Shown in pieces: positions 9,502 through 20,393 of a stretch of DNA of 64,000 nucleotides; within the stretch, counting starts at the first letter, position 1; each line of letters begins with the position of its first letter. The translations under genes and the position numbers were made by a program. The notes under the pieces were generated by a model that was not told the origin of the DNA, searched no databases, and saw only the letters and a program-made list of their open reading frames with translations. Origin of the DNA: Dyella halodurans (GTDB lineage: Bacteria; Pseudomonadota; Gammaproteobacteria; Xanthomonadales; Rhodanobacteraceae). The stretch covers positions 1 to 64,000 of the forward strand of contig NZ_JAPDPF010000005.1 in NCBI RefSeq assembly GCF_026283925.1, written 5' to 3'.

Positions 9502-10365
9502 CGCAGTTTCCTGGCGGATGGCGACAAGTTGTAGTGAGCGTGAACCCGAAAATGAATTGCCAGCGTCAAGCGACTGTTAGCAAGTCGTTGACGATCGTAA
9601 AAGCTTTCCGATGGTCCGTAGGTTCTTGGGGGATAGTCGCGATATCCAGCAACTTCGCCTAGATCAACAACGCAATTGTCCTTGATTGGTAACTACAAAC
9701 TCGCCGGCTTGTTCAGCTGACAGACAGGAAAGTACGGGCGCTCCAGGTCTAGTTCCTGCGACCCAGGGTGAGGAAAGCAAGTTCTCGATCCCTGGGTCAG
9801 CCCCCGGGGGAATCTTGGCTTGGGAGCGAGGTGGCTGTTTCGTAAAAAGATCAACAACAAACTTACGCTCGCCGCACGCCTTGCATCACCCGTAGGTACC
9901 TTCGCGGGCCCTGGCGCCTGTTTGCCAGGACAAGGCGACGAAGCTCGCGCTTACCCGCAGCCACGACTTCGGTACGGCGGGCAATGCCTGGATGGGCCGC
10001 TACGACAGCAACGATGACCCGAGGCAACTTGATGCCCTCGCACATGGCACATCCCATACGCGAACTGTCTCCCCATGAGGATCAAGTCAGAATGCCAACG
10101 CGGATGAGCAGGAGGTGTTGCAGACCCGTGGGTAGCGAACTTCGCTTCGGTGGGATCGGCCCACGCATGTATTCGAAGGCGAGCTGTTCCTGTGGCAGCA
10201 GCGGCGGCGTGGATCGTGCTCGCTTCTATTACCGCCAATATACCCAGCGTTGCAAAGACGGGTTAATACCGTATTAGCAGGTGTTCGCTAATCAGCCACG
10301 CTTTTTGTTTATGCGCCAATGGGCTGGCGATTAATTGCGGCATACGCTCGCGAATGGAGTAAGCT
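9502..10365. other. Geneless region with a possible gene remnant
   Basis: About 860 bases without a convincing gene. From 9896 to 10079 one forward frame is open without a start (reads ...TKLALTRSHDFGTAGNAWMG..., ends in a TGA near 10079), and its composition resembles a coding fragment, but it has no start, no ribosome site and no family that I recognise. The other open frames here are short and of odd composition. A decayed gene or element remnant next to the repressor-like gene is the simplest reading. Confidence 0.3.
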
Positions 10366-10394
10366 TTTACAAGGCATATCCTTTGGGCTATCCT
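10366..10394 (+). promoter_or_regulatory. Sigma-70 promoter of the YbaY-like lipoprotein gene
   Basis: TTTACA (10366-10371) and TATCCT (10389-10394) are 17 bases apart, giving a start near 10401 and a leader of about 80 bases to the ATG at 10480. Confidence 0.6.
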
Positions 10395-10479
10395 GAGAGC
10401 TTCCCCCGTGTAGAGTCGAGGCGTGTTGGCGCCTGTTGGTTCTCGCGCTTCGCTCTGACATTCGATAGAGGTTTTTCCC

Positions 10480-11361
10480 ATGCGCAGGTTGGTTTGGTCG
10501 CTGATGTCGGTCGCTGCTCTGGCTCTGGCTCTGGCTGGTTGCAGTAATTCTTCGGACTCATCGCAGACCGCGGCCCCTGGTGGCGCGACGGCTCCCGCTG
10601 GTACCACCGCTGGTGCCCCCGCCAATGCCAACGCCGTTACCGGTACGGTGACCTTGCGCGACGCCAGCCAGCTGAGCGCTTCGGCGAAGCTGGATATCAG
10701 CCTGGTGAACGTATCGGCACAGGACGCCGCACCGCTGGCGACGAAGACGATCAGCCCGGCAACGACATTCCCGCAGTCGTTTGAGCTGACCTTCAATCCT
10801 GCCGATATCGATCCGGCTGCCATCTACACGGTCAAGGCCGTGCTGACCGATGGCGATCGCAAGTACACCATGCCGATCCAGGCGCCGGTATTGACCAAGG
10901 GTTCGCCGAGCCAGGTGAGCATCCAGCTGGTGGCCGAGCAGACTCCGGGCGAGAAGGAATTCGCTGCCTTCACCGCGGTGCAGAAGCAGATCGGCGGCAT
11001 GAAGATCAGCAGCGGCACCAAGCTCGAAGCGAATGTCTCGCGCGGCTGGCAGGTGTTCCGCGAAGCGGGTGAAGTGAAGTTCATCCGCGAGCAGGTGGAT
11101 TTCGGCGACAAGGGCTTCACCAGCACCGACTTCGCCTTCAAGGATGGCAAGCCGTGGGTCGTGGTGCAGCAGCATAAGGCCAGCAAGGATGCCAAGCCGA
11201 CGTCGACCGACCGCGCTGCGTGGAGCCAGGACGGCACGCTGGTGCTGAAGACGTCCGAAGCGGGTGGCAAGACTTCGCCGTTGGGCGATGACGCCGCCGC
11301 CGACCTGCAGAAGCAGGCACTGGCCATCCTGAGTCTCGCCACCGGTGGCAAGGGCAAGTAA
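10480..11361 (+). CDS. YbaY/YscW-family lipoprotein
   Basis: 293-residue exported lipoprotein. The signal peptide MRRLVWSLMSVAALALALAG ends in a lipobox (LALAGC, Cys21), followed by a Ser/Ala/Pro/Thr-rich linker to about residue 50. Residues about 52-155 (VTGTVTLRDASQLSASAKLDIS ... FELTFNPADIDPAAIYTVKA) match the beta-sandwich of the YbaY/YscW lipoprotein family (PF09619), often described as pilotin-like or stress-related. The C-terminal half (FAAFTAVQKQIGGMKIS...) is a heat-shock-HslJ-like or uncharacterised extension that I cannot place firmly. It is monocistronic: own promoter upstream, terminator downstream. Confidence 0.8.
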   Translation: MRRLVWSLMSVAALALALAGCSNSSDSSQTAAPGGATAPAGTTAGAPANANAVTGTVTLRDASQLSASAKLDISLVNVSAQDAAPLATKTISPATTFPQSFELTFNPADIDPAAIYTVKAVLTDGDRKYTMPIQAPVLTKGSPSQVSIQLVAEQTPGEKEFAAFTAVQKQIGGMKISSGTKLEANVSRGWQVFREAGEVKFIREQVDFGDKGFTSTDFAFKDGKPWVVVQQHKASKDAKPTSTDRAAWSQDGTLVLKTSEAGGKTSPLGDDAAADLQKQALAILSLATGGKGK

Positions 11362-11381
11362 GCCCCTCCGACACGGAGCAT

Positions 11382-11417
11382 AAAAAAAGCCGTCCGCTCA
11401 CGCGGACGGCTTTTTTG
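11382..11417. terminator. Bidirectional terminator between lipoprotein and esterase genes
   Basis: A 9-base perfect stem GCCGTCCGC / GCGGACGGC with a 4-base loop is flanked by seven A's and seven T's, so it ends transcripts from both convergent genes. Confidence 0.95.
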
Positions 11418-11439
11418 TTGGGTGACGCTCGCCTTAGCC

Positions 11440-13464
11440 TTAGAAGTCGTACTTCATGCCGAGGTTGACGCTGCTGTAACGCTGGCTGCTGTCCTCGAAA
11501 CGACCGCTGTAGCCGAGCCAACCGCTGATGGCCTTGGTGAACTGCGCGCTGACGCCCAGGTCACCGGTACCCCAGGTCTTGTCCGGGGCGAAGCCAAGCA
11601 GGCTGAAGGAGCCCGGCATGTTGTTGAGGCCGGCCGTGACGTCGCGTGGATCCGCCTTGCTGTCGTGGTTCCAGGCCAGTTCGGCGTAGGGCTTGAGCAA
11701 CACGTTGCCTGCCTGCCACTGGCCTTCCAGGCGCCAACCGACGACCGAGAGCAGCGAGTCGCGCTGCTGGCGGCCAAACCACATGGCCGTGCTGTCGTTG
11801 CCGGCTTCGTTGAAGCCGTTGACCTTGACCGTCTGCCATTCGACCGTGGCGAACGGACCGCTGCGCAGGCTCGACATGTCGAACCAGTAGCCACCGGTCA
11901 CGCCACCACCGAGGTGGTTGCCGTCGGCCTTGGCGGTTTCGGTGCGCTGGGCGTTACCCAGCTGGATGCGACGCTCGATGTCGGAGAAGTTGTCCGAGCC
12001 GAAGTCGACATAGCCACCGACGTAGGCGCCCGCCTGGTGATAGGTGATGTAGCCGAGGCCGGAGACGTCCTGCAGCTTGTAACCGCCGCCGCCGGTGTAG
12101 CTGGCGTTGTGCTGGCCGATATTGAGCGCCACGCCGGCCGACAGGTTGTCGGTGGCGCGCACGTCGGCACCCAGGGTCAGGTTGACGTTGTTGCTGCTGG
12201 TGCGCGGCGAGGCGCTGCTGGCGTCGAAGGTCTGGTCGCCGTAGTCCACATTGGCGAAGACGCGCGTTTCGCCGCCTTGGCCGTCAGCCAGCATCTGCGT
12301 GCGGATGGCGCGGTTCTGCGCTGCAATCGAAGCCAGCGGCGCTTCGGCCAGGATCGATGCGTAACCCGGTGCGCTGAGCACCGAGACCACGTACTGACCC
12401 AGCATCACGTCGGCACCGGTGGTCGGGTGCACGCCATCGGCGAACAAATAGGTCATGTTGGTGCCGGCGGCCCAGGTGTACGGCAGGCCGGAACCTGCCG
12501 GGCCGCACATCACCGAGCTGGAACCGACGCCGCAGGCCGGCGTGGTCACGTTGGTAAAGCCGTAGGCGCCCGGGTTGGCGATCACTTCGTTGAGCAGGCT
12601 GTAGGTATCGAGCGGGACGATGCCCTTGCCGAGCGTAGCCAGGCCGGCGTTGAGCTGGCCGTTGAAGACCAGGCTGAGGCCGGTCAGCGAGGCGGAGGCT
12701 GCAGCGCCCTGCGCCGTGCCGTCCGGGGTCGCGCCGATATTGGGCAGGTTGAACACCAGGATGTTCTTCACGCCGGCGGCCTGCAGCTGGCCGATCAGCT
12801 TCACTTCCTGTTGTGCGGCGGCGGCAATGGACGCCTGCGCCTGGTCAGGCGTCTGCAGGGACGACACGCCGGCGGCGGCGAGCACTGCTTGGGTCACCTG
12901 AGCGGTCACCACCTGGGTGATCTGCGGGGTGGCTGCCTGAATCTGTGCAGGAGTTGCGCCCTGGCTTTGCAAATAGGCGATCTGGTTGGCCACGTTTTGG
13001 GCGATCAACTGCTGCGCCGTGGCGGCCGCGCCGACGGAGGTAGCGGCAGCGAAGATGTCGTTGGCACCGCCCCAGATCGAGTACAGCGTCTTGCTGTCGA
13101 CCTGGCCGCTGGCGAGATAGGCGTTCACCTGGGTGGTGATGGTCGGCACGGCCGACGGCGTGCCAGGCGAGTTGGTGAGCACACCCGCGCCGCCCCAGGC
13201 GTAATCACTGCCGCCAACGAGCGAGGGGGTGAGCGAGATGCCGTAATGGCCGGCCACGTTCTCCACCGTCACCGCGCCCGGATTGGTGGTGAACTTCAGC
13301 GGAGGCTGGATGGCGGGGTTGGTCGCCAGCGAGATATTGCCGGCGTCGCTCAAGCTGTCGCCGAACACGACGACGTTGTCGAACTGCGAATTGGCGGCGA
13401 ATACAGGGGTGCTGAAGATCAGTGCGGCGGTGATGGCGCCGGCAATGGTGCGAATGCGGGGCAT
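11440..13464 (-). CDS. GDSL esterase/lipase autotransporter (EstA/EstP-like)
   Basis: 674-residue type Va autotransporter. The signal peptide is residues 1-23 (MPRIRTIAGAITAALIFSTPVFA). The SGNH/GDSL hydrolase passenger covers about 27-370, with block I VVFGDSLSDAGN (catalytic Ser), the oxyanion block GGANDIF and block V ADGVHPTTGAD (Asp-His). The C-terminal beta-barrel covers about 400-674 and ends in YSSVNLGMKYDF, a typical outer-membrane terminal Phe. The passenger stays at the cell surface and hydrolyses acyl esters. In Pseudomonas, EstA affects rhamnolipid production and motility; that role is not shown here. AGGAG lies eight bases before the ATG. It is monocistronic. Confidence 0.93.
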   Translation of the reverse strand: MPRIRTIAGAITAALIFSTPVFAANSQFDNVVVFGDSLSDAGNISLATNPAIQPPLKFTTNPGAVTVENVAGHYGISLTPSLVGGSDYAWGGAGVLTNSPGTPSAVPTITTQVNAYLASGQVDSKTLYSIWGGANDIFAAATSVGAAATAQQLIAQNVANQIAYLQSQGATPAQIQAATPQITQVVTAQVTQAVLAAAGVSSLQTPDQAQASIAAAAQQEVKLIGQLQAAGVKNILVFNLPNIGATPDGTAQGAAASASLTGLSLVFNGQLNAGLATLGKGIVPLDTYSLLNEVIANPGAYGFTNVTTPACGVGSSSVMCGPAGSGLPYTWAAGTNMTYLFADGVHPTTGADVMLGQYVVSVLSAPGYASILAEAPLASIAAQNRAIRTQMLADGQGGETRVFANVDYGDQTFDASSASPRTSSNNVNLTLGADVRATDNLSAGVALNIGQHNASYTGGGGYKLQDVSGLGYITYHQAGAYVGGYVDFGSDNFSDIERRIQLGNAQRTETAKADGNHLGGGVTGGYWFDMSSLRSGPFATVEWQTVKVNGFNEAGNDSTAMWFGRQQRDSLLSVVGWRLEGQWQAGNVLLKPYAELAWNHDSKADPRDVTAGLNNMPGSFSLLGFAPDKTWGTGDLGVSAQFTKAISGWLGYSGRFEDSSQRYSSVNLGMKYDF

Positions 13465-13676
13465 GTCTTAACGCTCCTGGACCGGAATGGTCTTTTGTTA
13501 TTCCCGCGTTACGGTAATGCATGCCCATACGTAAGCGCATGCTGCGCCGCATCGCGAGTGATTTCCCCTGCTGGCAGACCACCGTCCGACCGCCGGAACC
13601 CCCTCTTTGGGCTCGGCGGGTGGTGCTGGCAACGGCCGCCCCAGGGGCCGGGTATTACACGTAACTTCAAAAACTC

Positions 13677-13725
13677 GTCATTCCCGCTTGACCAGCCTGC
13701 GGCTGTTGAGAGCCGCGGGAATGAC
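13677..13725 (-). terminator. Inverted repeat acting as terminator of tex
   Basis: GTCATTCCCGC (13677-13687) and GCGGGAATGAC (13715-13725) are perfect inverted copies around a GC-rich centre; on the minus strand the stem is followed by GAGTTTTT. It shares its outer end with the inverted repeat at 502-630, so the same repeat family has been used as the tex terminator. I see nothing else in 13465-13676 beyond the esterase leader. Confidence 0.6.
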
Positions 13726-13774
13726 GGTGAAAAAGCGTGGCTTTTTAAGGTTCTCTGCAGTGTCGCTGGTTGGC

Positions 13775-16105
13775 TCAGCGCTTCATAGCACGAGACAGGG
13801 CGTCGGCGAACGCGCTGTTCGACGGCGTCGGCGCCGGCTTGGGTGCCCCGCCAGCCGGACGCGGACCTCGGTTGTCGCGTTGGCCACCCCGTGTGTCGTT
13901 GTCGCCCGCCGGGCGGGCGCTGCGCGCCTGCTGGCCTGGCTCGTCATCCAGGCGCATGGACAGGCCGATGCGCTTGCGCGGCAGGTCGACCTCCATCACC
14001 TTCACCTTGACGATATCGCCGGCCTTGACGGCATCACGCGGGTCCTTCACGAAGGTGTGCGACAGCGCGGAGACGTGCACCAGGCCGTCCTGATGCACGC
14101 CGATATCCACGAAGGCGCCGAACGCGGCCACATTGGTCACGCGGCCTTCCAGCACCATGCCAGGGCGCAGATCCTTCAGGTCTTCCACGCCCTCGGCAAA
14201 ACTCGGGGCGACGAATTCAGGGCGCGGATCTCGGCCAGGCTTTTCCAGCTCCTTGAGGATGTCGCGCACCGTCGGCACGCCGAACTTCTCATCGGTGAAC
14301 TGCTCGGCCTTGAGGCTGCGCAGGAAGCTCGCGTCGCCAATGATGGCGCGCACTTCACGACCGCACTGGGCCATGATGCGCTCGACCACCGGATAGGCTT
14401 CCGGATGCACGGCGCTGGCGTCGAGCGGATTGTCGCCGCGGGGCACGCGCAGGAAGCCGGCGCACTGTTCGAACGCCTTGTCGCCCAGGCGTGGCACTTT
14501 CAGCAGCGCCTTGCGATTGGCGAACGGGCCGTTGGCATCGCGATGCTTCACCACGTTCTCGGCCACGCTGGCGCTGAGGCCGGCCACGCGCGAAAGCAGT
14601 GCAGCGGAGGCCGTGTTGACGTCGACGCCGACGGCATTCACGCAGTCTTCCACCTTGGCATCCAGTGCGCGCGCCAGCTTCACCTGGTTCACGTCGTGCT
14701 GGTACTGACCCACGCCAATCGCCTTCGGCTCGATCTTCACCAGCTCGGCCAGCGGATCCTGCAGGCGTCGCGCGATCGACACGGCGCCGCGCAGGCTCAC
14801 GTCGAGGTCCGGGAATTCCTTGGCGGCGGTTTCAGAGGCCGAGTAAACCGAGGCGCCCGCTTCGCTCACCACGATCTTGGAGAGCTTGAGGTCGGCGTGT
14901 TTCTTCATCAGTTCGGCGGCGAGCTTGTCGGTTTCACGCGACGCCGTGCCGTTGCCGATGGCGATCAAGTCCACGCCGTGTTGCTTGCTCAGCACGGCCA
15001 GGCGCGCGATGGATTGATCCCACTGATTGCGCGGCTCGTGCGGATAAATCGTGTCGGTAGCCAGCAGCTTGCCGGTGGCGTCGACCACGGCGACCTTCAC
15101 GCCGGTACGGATGCCCGGGTCCAGGCCCATCACGGTCTTGGCGCCGGCCGGTGCAGCAAGCATCAAATCCTTGAGGTTGTCGCCGAACACGCGAATGGCT
15201 TCGTCTTCGGCGCCTTCGCGCACGCGACCGAACAGGTCGAGGGTGAGATGCAGGTGCAGCTTCACGCGCCAGGTGAGGCGCACGGTTTCGCGCAGCCACG
15301 CATCGGCGGGGCGACCGCGGTCGAGGATGCCCGCATGCGCAGCCACGCGGCCCTCGCCTTCCAGATGGCCTTGTTCCATGTCGACCGTGGGCGCGAGTTC
15401 CAGCTCGATCACGCCCTCGTTGCGCGCGCGCATCAGCGCGAGCAGGCGATGCGAAGGGATCTTGCCGATCGGCTCGACATGATCGAAGTAGTCGCGGAAC
15501 TTCGCGCCTTCGTTCTCCTTGCCGGGCACCAGCTTGGCGCGGATCTGGCCCTTGTCCCACAGCCAGTCGCGCAGCTCGCCGAGCAGGCCGGCGTCTTCGG
15601 CAATACTTTCCATCAGGATCGCGCGCGCGCCATCCAGCGCGGCGCGTACGTCAGCCACGCCCTTGTCGACATCCACGTACGCGGCGGCCGCCGATTCCGG
15701 TGATTGGGTAGGATCTTCGCGCAGGCTGAGTGCCAGCGGCTCAAGGCCCGCTTCGCGCGCGATCTGCGCCTTGGTGCGGCGCTTGGGTTTGTACGGCAGG
15801 TACAAATCTTCCAGGCGCGCCTTGGTGTCGGCATAAAGAATGTCGCCCTTCAGCGCATCGGTGAGCTTGCCCTGTTCCTCGATGCTGGCCAGGATCGCGC
15901 TGCGCCGTTCTTCCAGCTCGCGCAGGTAACGCAGGCGTTCCTCCAGCAGGCGCAGCTGGGTGTCGTCGAGACCGCCGGTGGCTTCCTTGCGGTAGCGGGC
16001 GATAAACGGCACGGTGGCGCCGCCATCGAGCAGATCCACGGCGGCGTTGACCTGTTCAGGCTTGGCGGCAATGTCCTGGGCAATACGTTGTTCGATGCTG
16101 AGCAT
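13775..16105 (-). CDS. tex: Tex, RNA-binding transcription accessory protein
   Basis: 776-residue Tex protein, a cytoplasmic nucleic-acid-binding factor linked to transcription and toxin expression in other bacteria. The N-terminal helical region begins [21 protein letters not shown] YqgF/RNase H-like fold covers about 320-450 ([21 protein letters not shown]), a helix-hairpin-helix region about 490-560 ([19 protein letters not shown]) and an S1 RNA-binding domain about 650-720 ([20 protein letters not shown]). The last ~55 residues are low-complexity Arg/Gly/Pro ([18 protein letters not shown]). The start at 16105 begins the conserved N terminus; the frame is open further up to 16189 but that part is not conserved. 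Confidence 0.96.
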   Translation of the reverse strand: MLSIEQRIAQDIAAKPEQVNAAVDLLDGGATVPFIARYRKEATGGLDDTQLRLLEERLRYLRELEERRSAILASIEEQGKLTDALKGDILYADTKARLEDLYLPYKPKRRTKAQIAREAGLEPLALSLREDPTQSPESAAAAYVDVDKGVADVRAALDGARAILMESIAEDAGLLGELRDWLWDKGQIRAKLVPGKENEGAKFRDYFDHVEPIGKIPSHRLLALMRARNEGVIELELAPTVDMEQGHLEGEGRVAAHAGILDRGRPADAWLRETVRLTWRVKLHLHLTLDLFGRVREGAEDEAIRVFGDNLKDLMLAAPAGAKTVMGLDPGIRTGVKVAVVDATGKLLATDTIYPHEPRNQWDQSIARLAVLSKQHGVDLIAIGNGTASRETDKLAAELMKKHADLKLSKIVVSEAGASVYSASETAAKEFPDLDVSLRGAVSIARRLQDPLAELVKIEPKAIGVGQYQHDVNQVKLARALDAKVEDCVNAVGVDVNTASAALLSRVAGLSASVAENVVKHRDANGPFANRKALLKVPRLGDKAFEQCAGFLRVPRGDNPLDASAVHPEAYPVVERIMAQCGREVRAIIGDASFLRSLKAEQFTDEKFGVPTVRDILKELEKPGRDPRPEFVAPSFAEGVEDLKDLRPGMVLEGRVTNVAAFGAFVDIGVHQDGLVHVSALSHTFVKDPRDAVKAGDIVKVKVMEVDLPRKRIGLSMRLDDEPGQQARSARPAGDNDTRGGQRDNRGPRPAGGAPKPAPTPSNSAFADALSRAMKR

Positions 16106-16195
16106 GAGGCTGAAACGATTCCTGTGCGTTCGACAAAGCGACACGCCACCTGCGTGGCATGCCGAGCTGCCGATCATAGCAAGTCGCACCCTCGC

Positions 16196-16966
16196 TCAAT
16201 CCTGCGCCGCGGGCGCCTGCTCCGGACGAAGCGTCAGATAGCCCGGGGCCAGCGCCTGCGACGGTTCATCGCCACGGGGCGACAGATAGCCGGTGGCGGT
16301 GCGGTGGTAGCGCGGCCAGTGCCGTGGATGCAGGAAGCGCGGATCGGAAGCGTGGGCGTACGGCATCACCACCAGGGCGGGACGTGGACCTGTACTCGGC
16401 AAGGACAAATGATCATGCGGTGGGAACCCCATGCTCATGGCTGCCAGCATGGCGGCGATGATGGCCAGCGTGATGGCCGCGGGCAGCCAGCGCGCGAGCA
16501 TGCGGGAGAACCTGGGCTTGCGCTTGAAGTTCGGCGCGGGCGTGGCAGGCACCTCGCGAATCTCGATGCCGGCTGGCGACTCGCCCACCGCGTGCCCGTT
16601 GGGCGCTTCGATCGGCGCGGCCGGTATGGGTATGCGTCGCACCTCGCCAATGAAGCGATATCCGAGACTGTGCACGGTGGCGATGTACTGGGGATCGGCC
16701 ACGCAATCACCCAGCGCACGCCGTAGCTGCGAAATGGCACGCGAGAGTACGCCGGGTGTGACATGCCGGTGGCCCCAGGCGGCATCGAGCAAATCGTCCT
16801 TGCTGACGACATGCCCCGCTTGCTGCAGCAGCGTCGTCAGTACCACGTAGGCCTTGGGTTCGACCGCGATGGGGGCGCCCGCGCGCTCGAGACGATGCGC
16901 GCGCGGTTCGACGACGATGTCGTCGCATTGGTAGATCCAGCCACTGTCTGCCTGGGACTGGGCCAT
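16196..16966 (-). CDS. CadC-like winged-helix transmembrane regulator
   Basis: About 256 residues. An OmpR/PhoB-type winged helix covers about 8-105 (ICQC... VEPKAYVVLTTLLQQAGHVVSKDDLL, then VLSRAISQLRRALGD and YIATVHSLGYRFIGEV). A Pro-rich linker follows, then one membrane segment (WLPAAITLAIIAAMLAAMSMGF) and a short periplasmic tail of about 70 residues. The layout is that of CadC/ToxR one-component regulators, in which DNA binding is controlled through the membrane. The tail is much shorter than a CadC sensor or the TPR domains of similar Xanthomonadales proteins. The start at 16966 is chosen over 17071 because the upstream part is not family-like. The ligand is unknown. Confidence 0.8.
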   Translation of the reverse strand: MAQSQADSGWIYQCDDIVVEPRAHRLERAGAPIAVEPKAYVVLTTLLQQAGHVVSKDDLLDAAWGHRHVTPGVLSRAISQLRRALGDCVADPQYIATVHSLGYRFIGEVRRIPIPAAPIEAPNGHAVGESPAGIEIREVPATPAPNFKRKPRFSRMLARWLPAAITLAIIAAMLAAMSMGFPPHDHLSLPSTGPRPALVVMPYAHASDPRFLHPRHWPRYHRTATGYLSPRGDEPSQALAPGYLTLRPEQAPAAQD

Positions 16967-17178
16967 GACCTTGCCTGATGGGCGGCCCCCCGCACCCGGA
17001 AGCATGCGCCCAGTGGATCGGGCACGCATCCGCCATTGGTCATAATCAACGCATTTCGTGCAAGGTGGCATGCATGGTGCACATGCCGCGGCCTGGATGA
17101 CGCTTAGGTGTCAGCAGCCTTGCGGATGTATTGCGGGAAGCCCACGGCTCGCAAGGTCGCTGTCGCCATGAGCTTGCT

Positions 17179-17943
17179 TCAGGCGTTGAACGAACCTGCG
17201 TTGGCACCGGTTTTTTTTCCGGCGTCCTTGAGTTCGCCGGCGCGACCGTTGAGCACCAGCGTATTGGCGATCAAGTCGTGCAGTCCCTGCTTGCGTTGCG
17301 TCCAGCCAACCATCAGGAAGCCGATGCCAAGGATGAGTGCGCTGAGGTATTTGGCCGGATAGCGGCCGAACGCGCGCAGGAAGCTGATACGTTCACCTTG
17401 CATATCGGTGACACGGATACGCAGCACGAGCTTGCCGAGCGTCGCCTGCCAGGCCGAGCTTTCGCAAATCGCGAAATACAGCCAGATCATCGCAGTGATG
17501 ATGAGAAACGCAGGCGTCATGGTCGTGTAGTACTGGCTGAGCGCGGCCAGCAGGGCCTGCGCATCGTCCGAAGCGGCGGCTTGCGCCTGTTCCAGCGTGG
17601 CCTGGGCTGCGTCACCGCCCATCATCTTTTCGATCAGCGCGCCAGGGATGGAGAGGATGATGCTATCGATGAAGTAGGCGGCGACACGCTTCCAGAACCC
17701 TGCGTTATCGTCCAACGCGGCGGTCGTTGTTGGCGCCGACTGCACCGGGGGCATGCGTGGGGGATAGGCCGGGGACGGGGACAGCTCTTCAGGAAACAGC
17801 GCGGACAGCGGCTGCCAGTCGGCCAGGCCTTCGTGCCAGCCCAGGTCGCTCGCGCTGACCTGGCCGCTGCGCAGCCACTGGCGCACTTCCACTTCCGTGT
17901 ACGGGCCATGCCGTTCGCCGTCCCGTCCGATCCAGACTTCCAT
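17179..17943 (-). CDS. RDD family membrane protein with N-terminal GYF_2 domain
   Basis: 254 residues. The GYF_2 domain (about 1-55) shows the pattern WIGRDGERHGPYTEVEVRQW, then LGWHEGLADWQPLSALF. A Pro-rich linker follows. The RDD membrane domain (about 85-240) has three hydrophobic segments and the hallmark Arg and Asp residues (FWKRVAAYFIDSIIL; LGKLVLRIRVTDMQGERISFLRAFGRY; KQGLHDLIANTLVL). RDD proteins are thought to be transporters or stress-linked membrane proteins; the substrate is unknown. The ATG at 17943 has CGGAG nine bases upstream and removes an 11-residue unconserved extension from 17976. Confidence 0.85.
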   Translation of the reverse strand: MEVWIGRDGERHGPYTEVEVRQWLRSGQVSASDLGWHEGLADWQPLSALFPEELSPSPAYPPRMPPVQSAPTTTAALDDNAGFWKRVAAYFIDSIILSIPGALIEKMMGGDAAQATLEQAQAAASDDAQALLAALSQYYTTMTPAFLIITAMIWLYFAICESSAWQATLGKLVLRIRVTDMQGERISFLRAFGRYPAKYLSALILGIGFLMVGWTQRKQGLHDLIANTLVLNGRAGELKDAGKKTGANAGSFNA

Positions 17944-18044
17944 AAACGCATGCTCCGCATAGTCGATGGCATCCATGATGCCATGCGCGGCGCAAAAGCG
18001 GCTTTCACGCCATCCCGATCAGGCCATCGGTCGCTCCGCCGGGA

Positions 18045-19919
<1,875 letters not shown>

Positions 19920-19956
19920 GAAACTGCCCCGAAAGCGCAGGAATGGACCAAATGCG

Positions 19957-19981
19957 GCGCCTATGGTAACTCCATAAGCGC
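19957..19981. promoter_or_regulatory. 25-bp palindrome upstream of sigma-54 promoter 1
   Basis: Half-sites GCGC-n-TATGG and CCATA-n-GCGC are exact inverted copies around five bases (TAACT). The centre lies about 50 bases before the predicted start of the sRNA and about 50 bases before the divergent mnmG start. It could be an enhancer-protein site for the sigma-54 promoter or an mnmG operator. Confidence 0.5.
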
Positions 19982-19992
19982 TATCTGACCTT

Positions 19993-20008
19993 TGGCACGC
20001 TTCCTGCT
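19993..20008 (+). promoter_or_regulatory. Sigma-54 promoter 1
   Basis: TGGCACG, four bases, CTGCTT: the invariant GG (19994-19995) and GC (20006-20007) are separated by exactly ten bases as required for RpoN. It has one departure from the TTGC consensus (C for the first T). The predicted start is near 20019. Confidence 0.65.
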
Positions 20009-20018
20009 TGGCCCAGTC

Positions 20019-20135
20019 AGCACTTTCACGGGCAGAAGCTGCGCGGCAACGCGCGCCGAGATCGAACGACAGGGGTTCGATTGCGTGCCGGGAGAGGAAG
20101 CAAGACGGCGCCCCTAGGGGCGCCGTCGCCTTTTT
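20019..20135 (+). ncRNA. Candidate sigma-54-dependent small RNA
   Basis: A stretch of about 115 bases between a sigma-54 promoter and a terminator has no open frame. It can fold into a 5-bp stem closed by a GCAA (GNRA) tetraloop at 20041-20054, a 7-bp stem ATCGAAC/GTTCGAT with a 7-base loop GACAGGG at 20061-20081, then an unpaired purine-rich stretch (GGGAGAGGAAG) and a terminator hairpin. The layout of two hairpins, a single-stranded linker and an intrinsic terminator is typical of trans-acting sRNAs. I do not recognise a known family: there are no CrcZ-type CA repeats. The purine stretch resembles a Shine-Dalgarno mimic or a CsrA/RsmA site, which is speculation. Confidence 0.55.
20104..20135 (+). 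terminator. Terminator of the candidate sRNA
   Basis: The perfect palindrome GACGGCGCCCC / GGGGCGCCGTC (20104-20127) is followed by GCC and five T's. The loop is very tight (CTAG). Confidence 0.75.
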
Positions 20136-20332
20136 CAGGTCTTGAATAAGATCTGGCGCCCGGCGGTCTCAGGAACAGGGGGAATCCAGGATGACCGTGT
20201 TGCCGGGCGCCAGAAACCGTGAAAACGGATGACTGGCAACAGCTACCTGCTGCGCTACGGGTTGGATATTTACGCCTCGCGCGTGAACGTAAAGTGACTA
20301 AAACGCTCGTTTGTGCCAAGTCTCGGCACCTC

Positions 20333-20349
20333 ATGACGTACAGCGTCAT
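20333..20349. promoter_or_regulatory. Palindrome, possible enhancer-protein site
   Basis: ATGACG and CGTCAT are inverted copies around TACAG. The centre is about 80 bases before the predicted start of sigma-54 promoter 2, a usual distance for an activator site of the NtrC class. Confidence 0.45.
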
Positions 20350-20373
20350 TTCGTGATCCGGGCCCTGTTTGAA

Positions 20374-20389
20374 TGTGATCTGCGTCACA
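20374..20389. promoter_or_regulatory. CRP/Clp-type binding site
   Basis: TGTGA, six bases (TCTGCG), TCACA: a perfect CRP consensus. Xanthomonadales use the CRP homologue Clp, which responds to cyclic di-GMP in Xanthomonas. The box ends four bases before the -24 element of sigma-54 promoter 2, so bound protein would probably hinder rather than help RpoN holoenzyme. Confidence 0.7.
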
Positions 20390-20393
20390 TGGA

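Noticed and set aside
11422-13788. 788-codon plus-strand frame opposite the esterase autotransporter
   Set aside because: Antisense to a gene with signal peptide, GDSL motif and barrel; the frame has low-complexity Val/Gly/Ala/His and no domain.
13607-15703. 698-codon plus-strand frame opposite tex
   Set aside because: Antisense to the clear Tex domains; no start site or conserved motif.
17108-17170. A 21-codon minus-strand frame just behind the RDD gene (MATATLRAVGFPQY...)
   Set aside because: Too short, weak ribosome site, no conservation visible; treated as chance.
20056-20090. GGGTTCGATTGCG inside the sRNA looks like a tRNA T-arm
   Set aside because: No anticodon or acceptor stem can be drawn around it; the sequence fits a simple seven-base hairpin instead.
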